A DNA stretch of 46,169 nt from Deltaproteobacteria bacterium (GCA_022340265.1 JAJDOH010000256.1:1-46169); one strand, 5' to 3'; counted from the first letter of the stretch, positions 17,201 to 24,110 are shown. Numbers and translations are program-made. Notes: generated by a model not told the origin, from the letters alone.

Positions 17201-18124
17201 CTAGTGTCCTCCCTTATAGCTTAACATGATTCCGGGGGGGAGCAGAAGATCAAAAAGCATCTTCACCATAACCAGGAGCACGAGTGTGGCCAACAGGATT
17301 TTCAACTGATCGCCCGCTATCTTCCGGCTGATCTTCGCGCCGATCTGAGCGCCGAGGGTCGAACCTGCCAGGAGTATCACCGCCAGCACGAAATCGACCG
17401 TGTGATTGGTGGAAGCCTGCATGATGGTGACCCCCATGCAGGTGAATAGAATTTGAAAAAGTGTGGTACCCACCACCACATGCATGGGCATCCTGAGCAG
17501 ATAGACCATGACCGGCACCATGATGAACCCCCCGCCAACCCCCATGATGGCCGAAAGAATGCCCACCAGGGTTCCCAGGATCAGCGGAAGGAAGAGAGAC
17601 ACTTCGATTCCGGACTTTACAAAGGTGGTCTGGTAGGGGAGCTTTTTAATGAGACGGGCGTACCCGCTTTCCTTCTTATTAGTGGGCGTATGAACGACCT
17701 GCCGCTTTCTGAGGCTTTGGAGGCTTTCAATAAACATATAGCCGCCCACGAAACCGAGCATGATCACATAAGTGATGTTGATGAGAAAATCGGCGTTCCC
17801 CGAAGCGCGAAGGATTTTAATAATCTGTACACCGACGGCGCCGCCGCCCACCCCTCCCACCAGAAGAAGGAGGCCCATCTTGAAATCCACGTTTCCCAAC
17901 CGGTAATGCGCCAGGGTTCCGGACGTGGACGCGCCGACAATCTGGTTGGAATCGGACGCAGCAGCCACCGTTGGCGGAATCCCCAGCATGATCAAAAGCG
18001 GCGTCATCAAAAATCCGCCGCCAACCCCGAAGATACCGGAGAGAAGACCGACGGCTATTCCCACGGAAAAGATGAACAAGACGTTAACGCTGTTACCCGC
18101 AATTGGCAAATACAGATGTGGCAT
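17201..18124 (-). CDS. TauE/SafE-family sulfite/anion permease
   Basis: The 307-residue membrane protein has about eight hydrophobic helices in two related halves. Each half opens with the family's glycine-rich motif: GLLSGIFGVGGGFLMTPLLI near residue 28 and GILSAIMGVGGGFIMVPVMV near residue 193. TauE/SafE proteins export or take up sulfite, sulfonates or related anions. In a sulfur-metabolising anaerobe, sulfite or a sulfonate is a reasonable guess, but the sequence does not settle the substrate. The gene follows the first usp gene by 10 bases and precedes the TIGR02186 gene, with a good AAGGAG ribosome site. Confidence 0.88.
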   Translation of the reverse strand: MPHLYLPIAGNSVNVLFIFSVGIAVGLLSGIFGVGGGFLMTPLLIMLGIPPTVAAASDSNQIVGASTSGTLAHYRLGNVDFKMGLLLLVGGVGGGAVGVQIIKILRASGNADFLINITYVIMLGFVGGYMFIESLQSLRKRQVVHTPTNKKESGYARLIKKLPYQTTFVKSGIEVSLFLPLILGTLVGILSAIMGVGGGFIMVPVMVYLLRMPMHVVVGTTLFQILFTCMGVTIMQASTNHTVDFVLAVILLAGSTLGAQIGAKISRKIAGDQLKILLATLVLLVMVKMLFDLLLPPGIMLSYKGGH

Positions 18125-18134
18125 TTCAGACTCC

Positions 18135-18566
18135 TTATTTCTCTTGAACGGAACCCCTTGGATGTACGATCTCGATGTCGCAGGCAGTCCTCAGCTTTAT
18201 TTCATCCAAAATGTCGTTGATGCCCTCCGAGGCCCCTTTGGGAGCGGCTGTGGGCATGGCGAGAACCACAAGCGAAATTTCCTTGTTTTGTATCAATTGA
18301 ATTAGTTCCTCCTTGTATGATCCGTTTGCGATGTGATAGTCGATTGGAATTCCACACGAACGGCCCTCGGAAAGCAGCGCTTCAAGACGCATTTTTATGG
18401 AAGATTCATCCACACGGTATTCTTCTTTTTTGAGACGGCGTTCTCGAGGATCTAAAACCAGCAGCACGAAAAGTCTCATTTTCACACGCTTGGCCAGATT
18501 CAACGCGTAAATCACCGGCCAAAGGTCCGTCGTTTCCGAACTCACCCCGACAAGCACCTTTTTCAT
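18135..18566 (-). CDS. universal stress protein, first gene of sigma-54 operon
   Basis: The 143-residue protein starts MKKVLVGVSSETTDLWPVIY and ends with the domain's last strand (RTACDIEIVHP), with SLVVLAMPTAAPKGASEGIND in the region of the usual nucleotide loop. It is a single Usp domain but divergent. The reading frame is open upstream to 18701, yet the ATG at 18564-18566 is chosen because AAGGAGAGG lies just ahead of it and because the sigma-54 promoter at 18609-18624 would start transcription near 18598, inside the longer frame. It is the promoter-proximal gene of the Usp/TauE/PEP-utiliser operon. Confidence 0.75.
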   Translation of the reverse strand: MKKVLVGVSSETTDLWPVIYALNLAKRVKMRLFVLLVLDPRERRLKKEEYRVDESSIKMRLEALLSEGRSCGIPIDYHIANGSYKEELIQLIQNKEISLVVLAMPTAAPKGASEGINDILDEIKLRTACDIEIVHPRGSVQEK

Positions 18567-18608
18567 GGTCAGTAGCCTCTCCTTTTCTTTCTGCTGCAAA
18601 AGGGTTAT

Positions 18609-18624
18609 GGCAAATTTGGTGCCA
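18609..18624 (-). promoter_or_regulatory. sigma-54 (-24/-12) promoter
   Basis: On the minus strand the sequence reads TGGCACCAAATTTGCC. It fits the sigma-54 consensus TGGCAC-N5-TTGC exactly in both boxes and in the GG-to-GC spacing. The GC of the -12 box corresponds to plus-strand positions 18610-18611, so transcription should start near 18598, about 32 bases before the usp ATG. A gene for a sigma-54-dependent activator ends about 360 bases upstream in the same direction. This is a direct sequence match; activity is inferred. Confidence 0.8.
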
Positions 18625-18734
18625 GCAGCAGACTGGAAGGCGTAAAAGAAGAGGAAAACGCTGTCGGTACGCCATAGCCCTACGCAAAACGAAGACGCCA
18701 ATTAAACTGATTCACCCATAAAAATTAAATAGTT

Positions 18735-18757
18735 GCCGTTAAATGGACCAAAACGGC
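18735..18757. promoter_or_regulatory. dyad upstream of sigma-54 promoter
   Basis: GCCGTT at 18735-18740 is matched by AACGGC at 18752-18757, a perfect six-base dyad with an 11-base spacer. It sits about 110 bases upstream of the -24 box, a normal distance for an enhancer-like activator site. The arms differ from the TTTCA dyads further upstream, so it could be bound by another protein or by chance. Confidence 0.3.
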
Positions 18758-18868
18758 GCAGAGGTTGTGGGGATTGGGGGAAGTTTTAAAAAATTCTTAA
18801 CGGGTGGATCCAAAAGAACAAAAACCCAAAAAAGCATGGGTGAAGTTTAGTAAAAAAGAAGGGATTTG

Positions 18869-18881
18869 TTTCAATATGAAA
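18869..18881. promoter_or_regulatory. candidate activator site 1 (TTTCA-N3-TGAAA)
   Basis: TTTCAATATGAAA is a perfect dyad with five-base arms. It lies within the longer shared string TTGTTTCAAWATGAAAAG (18866-18883), which is repeated at 18954-18971. It lies about 250 bases upstream of the sigma-54 promoter and downstream of the activator gene. Enhancer-binding proteins typically use paired dyads in this kind of position. Confidence 0.5.
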
Positions 18882-18956
18882 AGAAAAGAGAGCCTATCCG
18901 ATCCTTTTTTTCAGACAGACGGAGGGTTTAAAGGTCTACAAAGGGATTGCGCGTTG

Positions 18957-18969
18957 TTTCAAAATGAAA
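18957..18969. promoter_or_regulatory. candidate activator site 2 (TTTCA-N3-TGAAA)
   Basis: TTTCAAAATGAAA has the same arms as the site at 18869-18881, and the two centres are 88 bases apart, close to a whole number of helical turns. The surrounding string TTGTTTCAA(A)ATGAAAAG is shared. A one-mismatch version occurs upstream of the activator gene at 20470-20482, which fits autoregulation. Confidence 0.5.
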
Positions 18970-18985
18970 AGTCCGCGATCCTGCG

Positions 18986-20350
18986 TCATTCTTCGGGGCC
19001 GAAGCCCTTATGTCCCAGATTATATTTCTGCATTCGCCGCCACAGGGTGGTCCGCGGAATGTTCAGGATATTGCAGGCGATGCCGATATTTTTGGTGGAC
19101 ATGAGCACTCGAGCGATGTGCTGTTTTTCCATTTCCTCAAGGGTCAGGAGCCCCTGCCCCTTCATGCCTGAAAATTCGAACTCCTGCAAATCGGGCGGCA
19201 GATCATGAACCTCGATGGCTTCACTATCGGCAAGGGCCACGGCCCGCTGCACGATATTTTCCAGTTCCCGCACATTGCCCGGGAAATTGTACCCCATCAG
19301 AATGGACAGTGCGTCGGGAGAAATCCTTTTTACCGCTTTGCCGAATGCCCGGTTGAACTTTGTTATGAAATGGTTGACCAGCAGCGGAATATCATCCCTT
19401 TTTTCCTCCAGCCTGGGCAGGTTGATGGCCACCACATTGAGCCGGTAGAAGAGGTCCTCACGGAATTCACCCTTTTCCATGGCCTTTTTCAGGTCTTTGT
19501 TGGTCGCTGCAATGATCCGTACATCCAGTTCGATGGGTTGGGTACCGCCCACCCGCAGAATGATCTTCTCCTGAATGACACGTAGCAGGCGCACCTGCAT
19601 AGAAAGCTGCATCTCGCCGATCTCGTCGAGAAACACGGTGCCGCCGTTGGCGGCTTCCAACAGACCGATCTTGGTGGTTGTGGCGCCGGTAAAAGAGCCT
19701 TTTTCGTGCCCGAAAAGCTCTGTGCAGATTAAATCCTCAGTGAATCCACCGCAGTTGAACGAGACAAAGGGGAGATCCTTTCGAGGGCTTAACTGGTGTA
19801 TGGCACGCGCGGCCATTTCCTTGCCGGTTCCGGTTTCCGCCTGCAACAGCACGTTGCAGTCCACCGCCGCCACCTTCTTGATGGTGGCGAATGCGGTTTG
19901 CATGCGGGGGCTTGCACCGATGAATTCCGGAATGAAATCATTTCCCGCCAGAGCGGCCCGCAGGCTTTTGTTCTCCCGGCGAAGCAGGATCTTTTCCCGT
20001 GCACTTTTGGCCAGGGAGCGCACATCATGCAACCTGAAAGGTTTTGAAATGTAGTGGAACGCACCGATTTTCATGGCTTCCACCGCAGATTCAATGGTGC
20101 TATTGCCGGTGATGATAATGGCTTCTAAATCTTCATAATCCGCCCTCAAGCGGGAGAGGATCTGCATACCGTTCATGCCCGGCAGGTTGAGATCGATAAA
20201 GACGATGTCAAAAGCGTGCTGTTGCATCCGGTTCCAGAAGGGAGGCGCTGACGGGAAGGTCTCCACCTCAAACCCCTCTTTTTGAAGGAGCGTTGAAAGA
20301 CGCCGACAGACTGTGACCTCATCATCTATGACCGCCAACCGCATGCCCAT
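18986..20350 (-). CDS. sigma-54-dependent response regulator (NtrC family)
   Basis: The 454-residue protein has a receiver (RLAVIDDEVTVCRRLS, phospho-aspartate in FDIVFIDLNLPGMNGMQ, YISKPFRLHD), then a sigma-54 AAA+ domain. The latter has Walker A LLQAETGTGKEMAARAIH, the GSFTGA loop that contacts sigma-54 (EKGSFTGATTTKIG), Walker B GGTVFLDEIGEM and an arginine-finger region. The C-terminus holds a Fis-type helix-turn-helix (IACNILNIPRTTLWRRM). The start at 20348-20350 is preferred since GGGGAAG lies just ahead; the frame is open further upstream without such a site. It is placed to activate the sigma-54 promoter at 18609-18624, and the kinase at 9927-11489 is its plausible partner. Confidence 0.93.
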   Translation of the reverse strand: MGMRLAVIDDEVTVCRRLSTLLQKEGFEVETFPSAPPFWNRMQQHAFDIVFIDLNLPGMNGMQILSRLRADYEDLEAIIITGNSTIESAVEAMKIGAFHYISKPFRLHDVRSLAKSAREKILLRRENKSLRAALAGNDFIPEFIGASPRMQTAFATIKKVAAVDCNVLLQAETGTGKEMAARAIHQLSPRKDLPFVSFNCGGFTEDLICTELFGHEKGSFTGATTTKIGLLEAANGGTVFLDEIGEMQLSMQVRLLRVIQEKIILRVGGTQPIELDVRIIAATNKDLKKAMEKGEFREDLFYRLNVVAINLPRLEEKRDDIPLLVNHFITKFNRAFGKAVKRISPDALSILMGYNFPGNVRELENIVQRAVALADSEAIEVHDLPPDLQEFEFSGMKGQGLLTLEEMEKQHIARVLMSTKNIGIACNILNIPRTTLWRRMQKYNLGHKGFGPEE

Positions 20351-20469
20351 ACCATCTTCCCCATTTCTGAAAACCGAGACTTCATCGCCGAATAAAAAAA
20401 AACAGGCCGCACCGAGAAACATGGGCGTAATGTACGCTAAGCAAGCCTGATCCGTCAACTCTCTGGAAT

Positions 20470-20482
20470 ATTCAAATTGAAA
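20470..20482. promoter_or_regulatory. candidate activator site 3, upstream of the sigma-54 activator gene
   Basis: ATTCAAATTGAAA matches the TTTCA-N3-TGAAA dyads near 18.9 kb with one arm mismatch. It lies about 120 bases upstream of the activator's start codon, where an autoregulatory site would be expected. Just beyond it a separate hairpin (CCGCTCT-CAAA-AGAGCGG, 20495-20512) occurs. No -24/-12 promoter is seen between this site and the gene. Confidence 0.35.
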
Positions 20483-20562
20483 CGGATTTCGTAGCCGCTC
20501 TCAAAAGAGCGGATCAAACCGCTGCGTTTTCAGTGGCAATTTCCGTCCAACTACCAAAATCA

Positions 20563-20591
20563 TTGACAACAGGAAACCAACAATTTACTAT
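20563..20591 (+). promoter_or_regulatory. sigma-70-type promoter of the toxin-antitoxin pair
   Basis: TTGACA at 20563-20568 is a perfect -35 box, separated by 17 bases from TACTAT at 20586-20591, a good -10 box. CTATTTT is directly repeated at 20588-20594 and 20604-20610, overlapping and following the -10 box, where an AbrB-type antitoxin could bind for autorepression. The antitoxin ATG follows at 20634 after a GAGGTG ribosome site. Confidence 0.7.
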
Positions 20592-20633
20592 TTTAAGAAA
20601 TTTCTATTTTCGAAAAAAAAGAGGTGAATTACC

Positions 20634-20906
20634 ATGCTTAGGCGCATTACCCGCAACAAACAGGTTACCATTCCCAAAGACTTCATGGCCCAACTGCGCC
20701 TCCAGGAAGGCGACTATGTGGACATGGATTGCGACGGCAATGCCATCCGCCTTCGGGCCGTGGTAATACAGGACTTTAACGACGACGATTATAAGAAGCT
20801 CGCATCCAAACTCGACGGCTTGAAAACAGAACCGGGGACAGAATGCAACGATTCCGATTCCGCGCGCAAACACCTGAAAGAGATGATGGACAAGAATGCG
20901 CTATGA
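20634..20906 (+). CDS. AbrB/MazE-type antitoxin
   Basis: The 90-residue protein begins with a SpoVT/AbrB swapped-hairpin DNA-binding domain (MLRRITRNKQVTIPKDFMAQ, then LRLQEGDYVDMDCDGNAIRL) at residues 1-45. A charged, probably unstructured C-terminal half would wrap the toxin. The gene overlaps the next one by 11 bases, a usual antitoxin-toxin arrangement, and a strong promoter precedes it. As in other type II systems, it likely neutralises its partner and represses the operon. Confidence 0.85.
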   Translation: MLRRITRNKQVTIPKDFMAQLRLQEGDYVDMDCDGNAIRLRAVVIQDFNDDDYKKLASKLDGLKTEPGTECNDSDSARKHLKEMMDKNAL

Positions 20907-21171
20907 GTTCAAAAGCAGTTTTGACCGTCGTTTCAAAAAACTCTCACCGGAACGGCAAAGGAAAGTCTATTCTGCCATTGACGCCTTTTTGAAACACGTT
21001 GATGGGGAAACGCCCCTTACGCCGGGTTTGGGGCTAAAAAACTGGCACGGAGAATACTGGGAAATCCGTTCAACCGTCAAAGACCGCATCCTTTTTGAGT
21101 TCACAGACCGGATCAATTTTCTGTTTGTGGGCAACCATGATGAGATTAAGAACTTCATGAAATCCAGATAA
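20896..21171 (+). CDS. RelE/YafQ-superfamily toxin
   Basis: The 91-residue basic protein has the RelE fold pattern: MRYEFKSSFDRRFKKLSPE with its N-terminal strand and helix, then GLKNWHGEYWEIRSTVKDRI and LFEFTDRINFLFVGNHDEIK. The ending G-N-H-D-E-I-K-N-F resembles the YafQ/HigB side of the family, whose members cut mRNA on the ribosome. Pairing of an AbrB-type antitoxin with a RelE-type toxin is a known mix. The toxin ATG lies inside the antitoxin's last codons, so the two are translationally coupled. Confidence 0.82.
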   Translation: MRYEFKSSFDRRFKKLSPERQRKVYSAIDAFLKHVDGETPLTPGLGLKNWHGEYWEIRSTVKDRILFEFTDRINFLFVGNHDEIKNFMKSR

Positions 21172-21179
21172 CGGGTACC

Positions 21180-21218
21180 AATTGTCCTTCTATAATTTTT
21201 ACAATTAAGACAATTTTT
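21180..21218 (+). terminator. weak hairpin and T-run after the toxin gene
   Basis: AATTGTC at 21180-21186 pairs perfectly with GACAATT at 21209-21215, and a run of five T follows. The stem is AT-rich and the loop is long (22 bases), so termination may be inefficient. It overlaps the convergent DUF169 stop codon and could serve both strands. Confidence 0.35.
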
Positions 21219-21972
21219 CCTCAAGACTTTTCATTGGCTTAATGGTCGGGGGCTGATAAATCATATAACTCTGTACAGGGTATCGGGTTCCTTTTTCGTG
21301 GGTTTTCTTTAGGCCGTCCAAAAGCGATTCGCAATATCTTGCGGGGAAAGTCATAAACATCTCGGATTCGTCCGTGCCCGCTAAAATACGCTCCCCTCTT
21401 TCAGGATGAACCAATGCCGGTTTGCCGGTGAAATGAGGTTTTAGGGCTGAAACGCAGGAGAGGCCAAATCCCGTGGTTCTGGATTTGATCAGCTCACCAT
21501 AATGGTATAGGTATCCGGAAGCGAGGCGACTCATTTGAGCGGGTGTCCCGTAAATGAGGACGATATCGGGATCAACGGGTGCCGTCTCAAGCGGAAAAAC
21601 AGCTATTCCTTTGATTTCCCCGTACGGTATCGGGTCCAGCTCCTTGGTTGCCTTCTCTGCCAACTCAATATTGTCGAGATAGCCCATGTCCAAAAAATAC
21701 TCGGCAAGGGCTTTGCTGTCTTCCATTCGTTTCAAGCCCAGCCCCGCCAGGCACGGCGTACAGTTGATATCTTCCGCAACTGCGCCCAGAGTTCGCCCCC
21801 AGCGTCTTGCCATTGTCGTCCATTGGCAAAGTGAGATCTTAATCCCGTACTTGGCGGGTCTTGCCGCTTTTTCCGGAAGCGCATTCTCATCTTTTAACAA
21901 TTTCATTCCAAGAGGAAAAGATTGAGGTCGAACCATCCGGGTAATTCCTTCGGAAAAGGCTTTATAATCCAT
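21205..21972 (-). CDS. DUF169 family protein
   Basis: The 255-residue protein shows the DUF169 pattern: an N-terminal FPLGMKLLKDENALPEKAARP, a cysteine-bearing segment LCQWTTMARRWGRTLGAVAEDINCTPC, and a middle with PDIVLIYGTPAQMSRLASGY. A later segment is GFGLSCVSALKPHFTGKPALV and the end is GDxE-type acidic (LAGTDESEMFMTFPARYCES). The family is widespread in anaerobic bacteria and archaea, function unknown; conserved cysteines suggest metal or redox chemistry. It may be the last cassette of the cluster that follows, or simply a neighbour. A good GAGGAG ribosome site precedes the ATG. Confidence 0.85.
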   Translation of the reverse strand: MDYKAFSEGITRMVRPQSFPLGMKLLKDENALPEKAARPAKYGIKISLCQWTTMARRWGRTLGAVAEDINCTPCLAGLGLKRMEDSKALAEYFLDMGYLDNIELAEKATKELDPIPYGEIKGIAVFPLETAPVDPDIVLIYGTPAQMSRLASGYLYHYGELIKSRTTGFGLSCVSALKPHFTGKPALVHPERGERILAGTDESEMFMTFPARYCESLLDGLKKTHEKGTRYPVQSYMIYQPPTIKPMKSLEEKLS

Positions 21973-22012
21973 TTTTAACTCCTCTTTTTGAATATTATCG
22001 CCGAATGGCCCC

Positions 22013-22051
22013 GCGGATCAGCCGTGTCCGCCTGCAAGCACCTTGTTGGCA
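22013..22051 (-). repeat. attC-like site after the cupin gene (weak)
   Basis: Two bases after the cupin stop codon the minus strand reads TTGCCAACAAGG, which resembles an R'' core (ending in AAC). It is followed by a short hairpin GCGGA/TCCGC (22013-22017 with 22027-22031) and the sequence GACACGG-CTGATCCGC, shared in part with the two sites below. A matching R' core was not found, so this could be a degenerate or false site. Confidence 0.3.
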
Positions 22052-22053
22052 AT

Positions 22054-22395
22054 TTACTTTTTTATACGGTTGCCACCAAATGCATGAATAGTTCTGGTTC
22101 CAGCGATGCATTTACCCCATTGTTCTGTGCCGCTGGGGATTAGCAATTCGTCCCCTGGTCTCAAAATGATCTCTTTTCCGTTTACGTACGCTGTATATTC
22201 TCCACTGACACAAACCATATATTCATCAAAAGGGTGGGAGTGCTTTTGAGAAACCCGGTCAGCATGGCACTCCCAAAATGCTATTTGTGTTTCATCCGCT
22301 CCTTGGAAAAAATATCCCTCAATGTCAGCGGTGTTTTGTTGCGAAGCATCAACCTTATTTATGGGGTTTTTCATAAATTCCGGAAAGGTCTTCAT
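22054..22395 (-). CDS. cupin-domain protein
   Basis: The 113-residue protein has a single cupin barrel. Motif 1 is HPFDEYMVCVSGEYTAYVNG preceded by histidines (KHSHPFDE) that would bind a metal. Motif 2 is RPGDELLIPSGTEQWGKCIAG ending in a possible metal ligand, THAFGG-like. Small cupins range from sugar isomerases to regulators, and no substrate can be inferred. It has a good AAAGGAT ribosome site and lies between two attC-like sites. Confidence 0.8.
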   Translation of the reverse strand: MKTFPEFMKNPINKVDASQQNTADIEGYFFQGADETQIAFWECHADRVSQKHSHPFDEYMVCVSGEYTAYVNGKEIILRPGDELLIPSGTEQWGKCIAGTRTIHAFGGNRIKK

Positions 22396-22571
22396 CTTGA
22401 ATATCCTTTGATAATAAAAGCAAACCTGGTTTCAGGGCCAGAGCTCATTACCACAGTTGGCATGGTATGAAGTCTTGGCTAAACGCACGTTAGAAGGATA
22501 CTTGGCTCGTGGAATAGCGGCATACCCTGCGAATCCGTGTGCATAGCGTTGTTGACCGTGCTCGTACATTA
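22396..22571. other. intergenic region with attC-like site
   Basis: This gap upstream of the cupin gene contains the attC-like site listed at 22477-22557, and beyond it about 80 bases leading to the cupin start with no gene seen. The sequence GGATTCGC and ACACGG recur in the neighbouring sites. Confidence 0.4.
22477..22557 (-). repeat. attC-like recombination site after the DUF488 gene
   Basis: On the minus strand the R''-like core GGTCAAC lies 15 bases after the DUF488 stop codon, and an R'-like core GTTTAGC lies 81 bases from the far end. Between them is CACGGATTCGC, closely matching the site at 22993-23056. The R'' GGTCAAC is nearly the complement (one mismatch) of GTTCACC, the start of the DUF488 cassette. 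That pairing is what an excised cassette circle needs. The inner stem is imperfect. Confidence 0.45.
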
Positions 22572-22961
22572 CTACGATGCAATCTTGGCCCCTCTTTCAT
22601 TTAGCAAGGTTTTTAATATGGATCTATGGCAGCGTTCTTCATTTTCACAATAGCAGCCGACTGAAATGTTCGAGTTGTGTGACAAGGCAGCAAGCAAATC
22701 GATGATTCTGCTTTTTTCCGGGTTCTTCAACTCAGAGCGGTACTTCTTGGTAAATGAAATCCAATCCTTTTCCGTTTTCACTGCCTGACCCATTTTCATA
22801 AGCTCGCTTGTTGGTGCAATATTGGGGAGCCAAACATCATACCAATTTTGAGAAGCATATTCGCTTTTGGGCACGCCCCGTGGAGGGCGTCTCACTGTCC
22901 CTATTCGCAGACCTTCTTCCGGGTATCTCTCGGAACCAAGCCGAACAATTTTTATTGTCAT
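22572..22961 (-). CDS. DUF488 family protein
   Basis: The 129-residue protein shows the DUF488 pattern: IGTVRRPPRGVPKSEYASQ, then WYDVWLPNIAPTSEL, a block with the D-W-x-x-F-T segment, and the cysteine-rich end ISVGCYCENEERCHRSIL. The last motif (C-x-C-x5-C-H-R) is the family hallmark and may bind metal or carry out thiol chemistry. Its function is not established. The gene has a clear AAAGGTCC-type ribosome site. It is flanked by attC-like sites on both sides and is a plausible integron cassette gene. Confidence 0.85.
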   Translation of the reverse strand: MTIKIVRLGSERYPEEGLRIGTVRRPPRGVPKSEYASQNWYDVWLPNIAPTSELMKMGQAVKTEKDWISFTKKYRSELKNPEKSRIIDLLAALSHNSNISVGCYCENEERCHRSILKTLLNERGAKIAS

Positions 22962-22992
22962 ATTGGACCTTTCGCCTCTTTTAGGAAATTTT

Positions 22993-23056
22993 GGTGAACG
23001 TTGTGATAACCGGCCCGCGCGCTGTTTGCGGATCCGTGTTTATTAACTTGTTAGCC
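22993..23056 (-). repeat. attC-like recombination site between the DUF488 and orphan genes
   Basis: The minus strand has R'' GGCTAAC (23050-23056), then CACGGATCCGC, a short loop, GCGGGCCGG, and TTATCACAAC leading to R' GTTCACC (22993-22999), 64 bases in all. The inner arms CGG-A-TCCGC and GCGGG-CCG pair with one unpaired A, and ATAA pairs with TTAT outside them; unpaired bases of this kind are a feature of attC sites. R'' is the exact complement of GTTAGCC at 24078-24084, the start of the same cassette. Confidence 0.6.
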
Positions 23057-23063
23057 CAAATAT

Positions 23064-24068
23064 CTAATCATACAACGAAGCCCGATTATCAGGCCACTTC
23101 ATTTTGGTTTCTGCTTTTGACAATAGCCATGATTCACCATTGAACTTACCTTCTCTGGCGGATATTAGGCCTGGAGATTCGATAAATTTAAAGAACTCGG
23201 TTTCCCCTGCTACATTTTCATATATAGGCAAAAGCACTGCGTGAAAATTGGCAGAAATCTTTACAAAGACTATGCATCCCCAAAAAACACCTTTATTTTC
23301 GCATAGAAAAAATTTCCTATCTTTACACGTGCCAGCAAAATCAAACAGCATATTATCTACTGGCCTCACCAGATTAACATATGTCTCAAAATGCTTTTTA
23401 GCATTTTCAGTAAACTGCTCTTTGTCTTTTATAGATCGATTTTTGTTATAAAATTCACCTAAAGCACCGTAGCCAATAATGATGCCAGCAATGGATAGTG
23501 AATACCGATAGCCAAGCATTTCAAAGAGTGTGAGATAAGCGGACTTAATAAGTGAAACCAATGAGCATAGTCGAAGGTCGCTATTAATTTCTATTTGAAA
23601 ATCTTTTTGGTAAGTTGTTTCTTCGATTTCTTCTGGCGCGACCTTAAGCACAAGTGATGGAGTCTCTTTTTGATCGCTAAATATAAATTTAGAGTGAGAT
23701 GACGGCACATCACTAGTGGTGTAGTAGTAACCGACAGATTTATCTTGAATATTAACTGTTGGCCTAAACTTCTTTGCAAGTTTACAGTTAAATATAACCT
23801 GATCAGGCTTTAGATTATTGTTTTTGTATCCTATTTTTAAAAATTCAGCTTCGAAATGGCTACCAAAAAAGCCGTCTACATCTTTCCTTTGAATAGTCCA
23901 AGATCTGGGAGTATTTGGAAAACCTTGGTTTACTATATGAGCTTCACATAATTCAGTCTTTTCATCGACAAGTAAGATAGGGCAAAAAAAATAACTGAAA
24001 CGTTTACCTGTGACTTCTTCAAAGTCAGAACACATCGCTTTTAGTTTTGTAGATAATTTTGTCTTCAT
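23064..24068 (-). CDS. AT-rich orphan protein (candidate integron cassette gene)
   Basis: I do not recognise this 334-residue protein. It opens MKTKLSTKLKAMCSDFEEV and has a C...C-x-A-H-I segment (FFCPILLVDEKTELCEAHIV) that hints at a metal-binding or HNH-like core, without enough landmarks to name it. Base composition is clearly more AT-rich than the flanking genes, which suggests recent acquisition. The start codon sits 10 bases from the GTTAGCC core, with no clear Shine-Dalgarno sequence, typical of integron cassettes. The cassette end is the attC-like site at 22993-23056. There is no close sequence relative in the window. Confidence 0.7.
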   Translation of the reverse strand: MKTKLSTKLKAMCSDFEEVTGKRFSYFFCPILLVDEKTELCEAHIVNQGFPNTPRSWTIQRKDVDGFFGSHFEAEFLKIGYKNNNLKPDQVIFNCKLAKKFRPTVNIQDKSVGYYYTTSDVPSSHSKFIFSDQKETPSLVLKVAPEEIEETTYQKDFQIEINSDLRLCSLVSLIKSAYLTLFEMLGYRYSLSIAGIIIGYGALGEFYNKNRSIKDKEQFTENAKKHFETYVNLVRPVDNMLFDFAGTCKDRKFFLCENKGVFWGCIVFVKISANFHAVLLPIYENVAGETEFFKFIESPGLISAREGKFNGESWLLSKAETKMKWPDNRASLYD

Positions 24069-24090
24069 GTGTTTTCAGGCTAACAATGTT

Positions 24091-24110
24091 TATATAGTTT
24101 CTCTATAAAC
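24091..24110. repeat. short AT-rich repeat, copy 1
   Basis: TATATAGTTTCTCTATAAAC shares 16 of its first 18 bases with the copy at 24211-24230. The unit contains a small dyad (TATAG...CTATA). The two copies are 120 bases apart in direct orientation, just beyond the cassette boundary. Confidence 0.4.
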
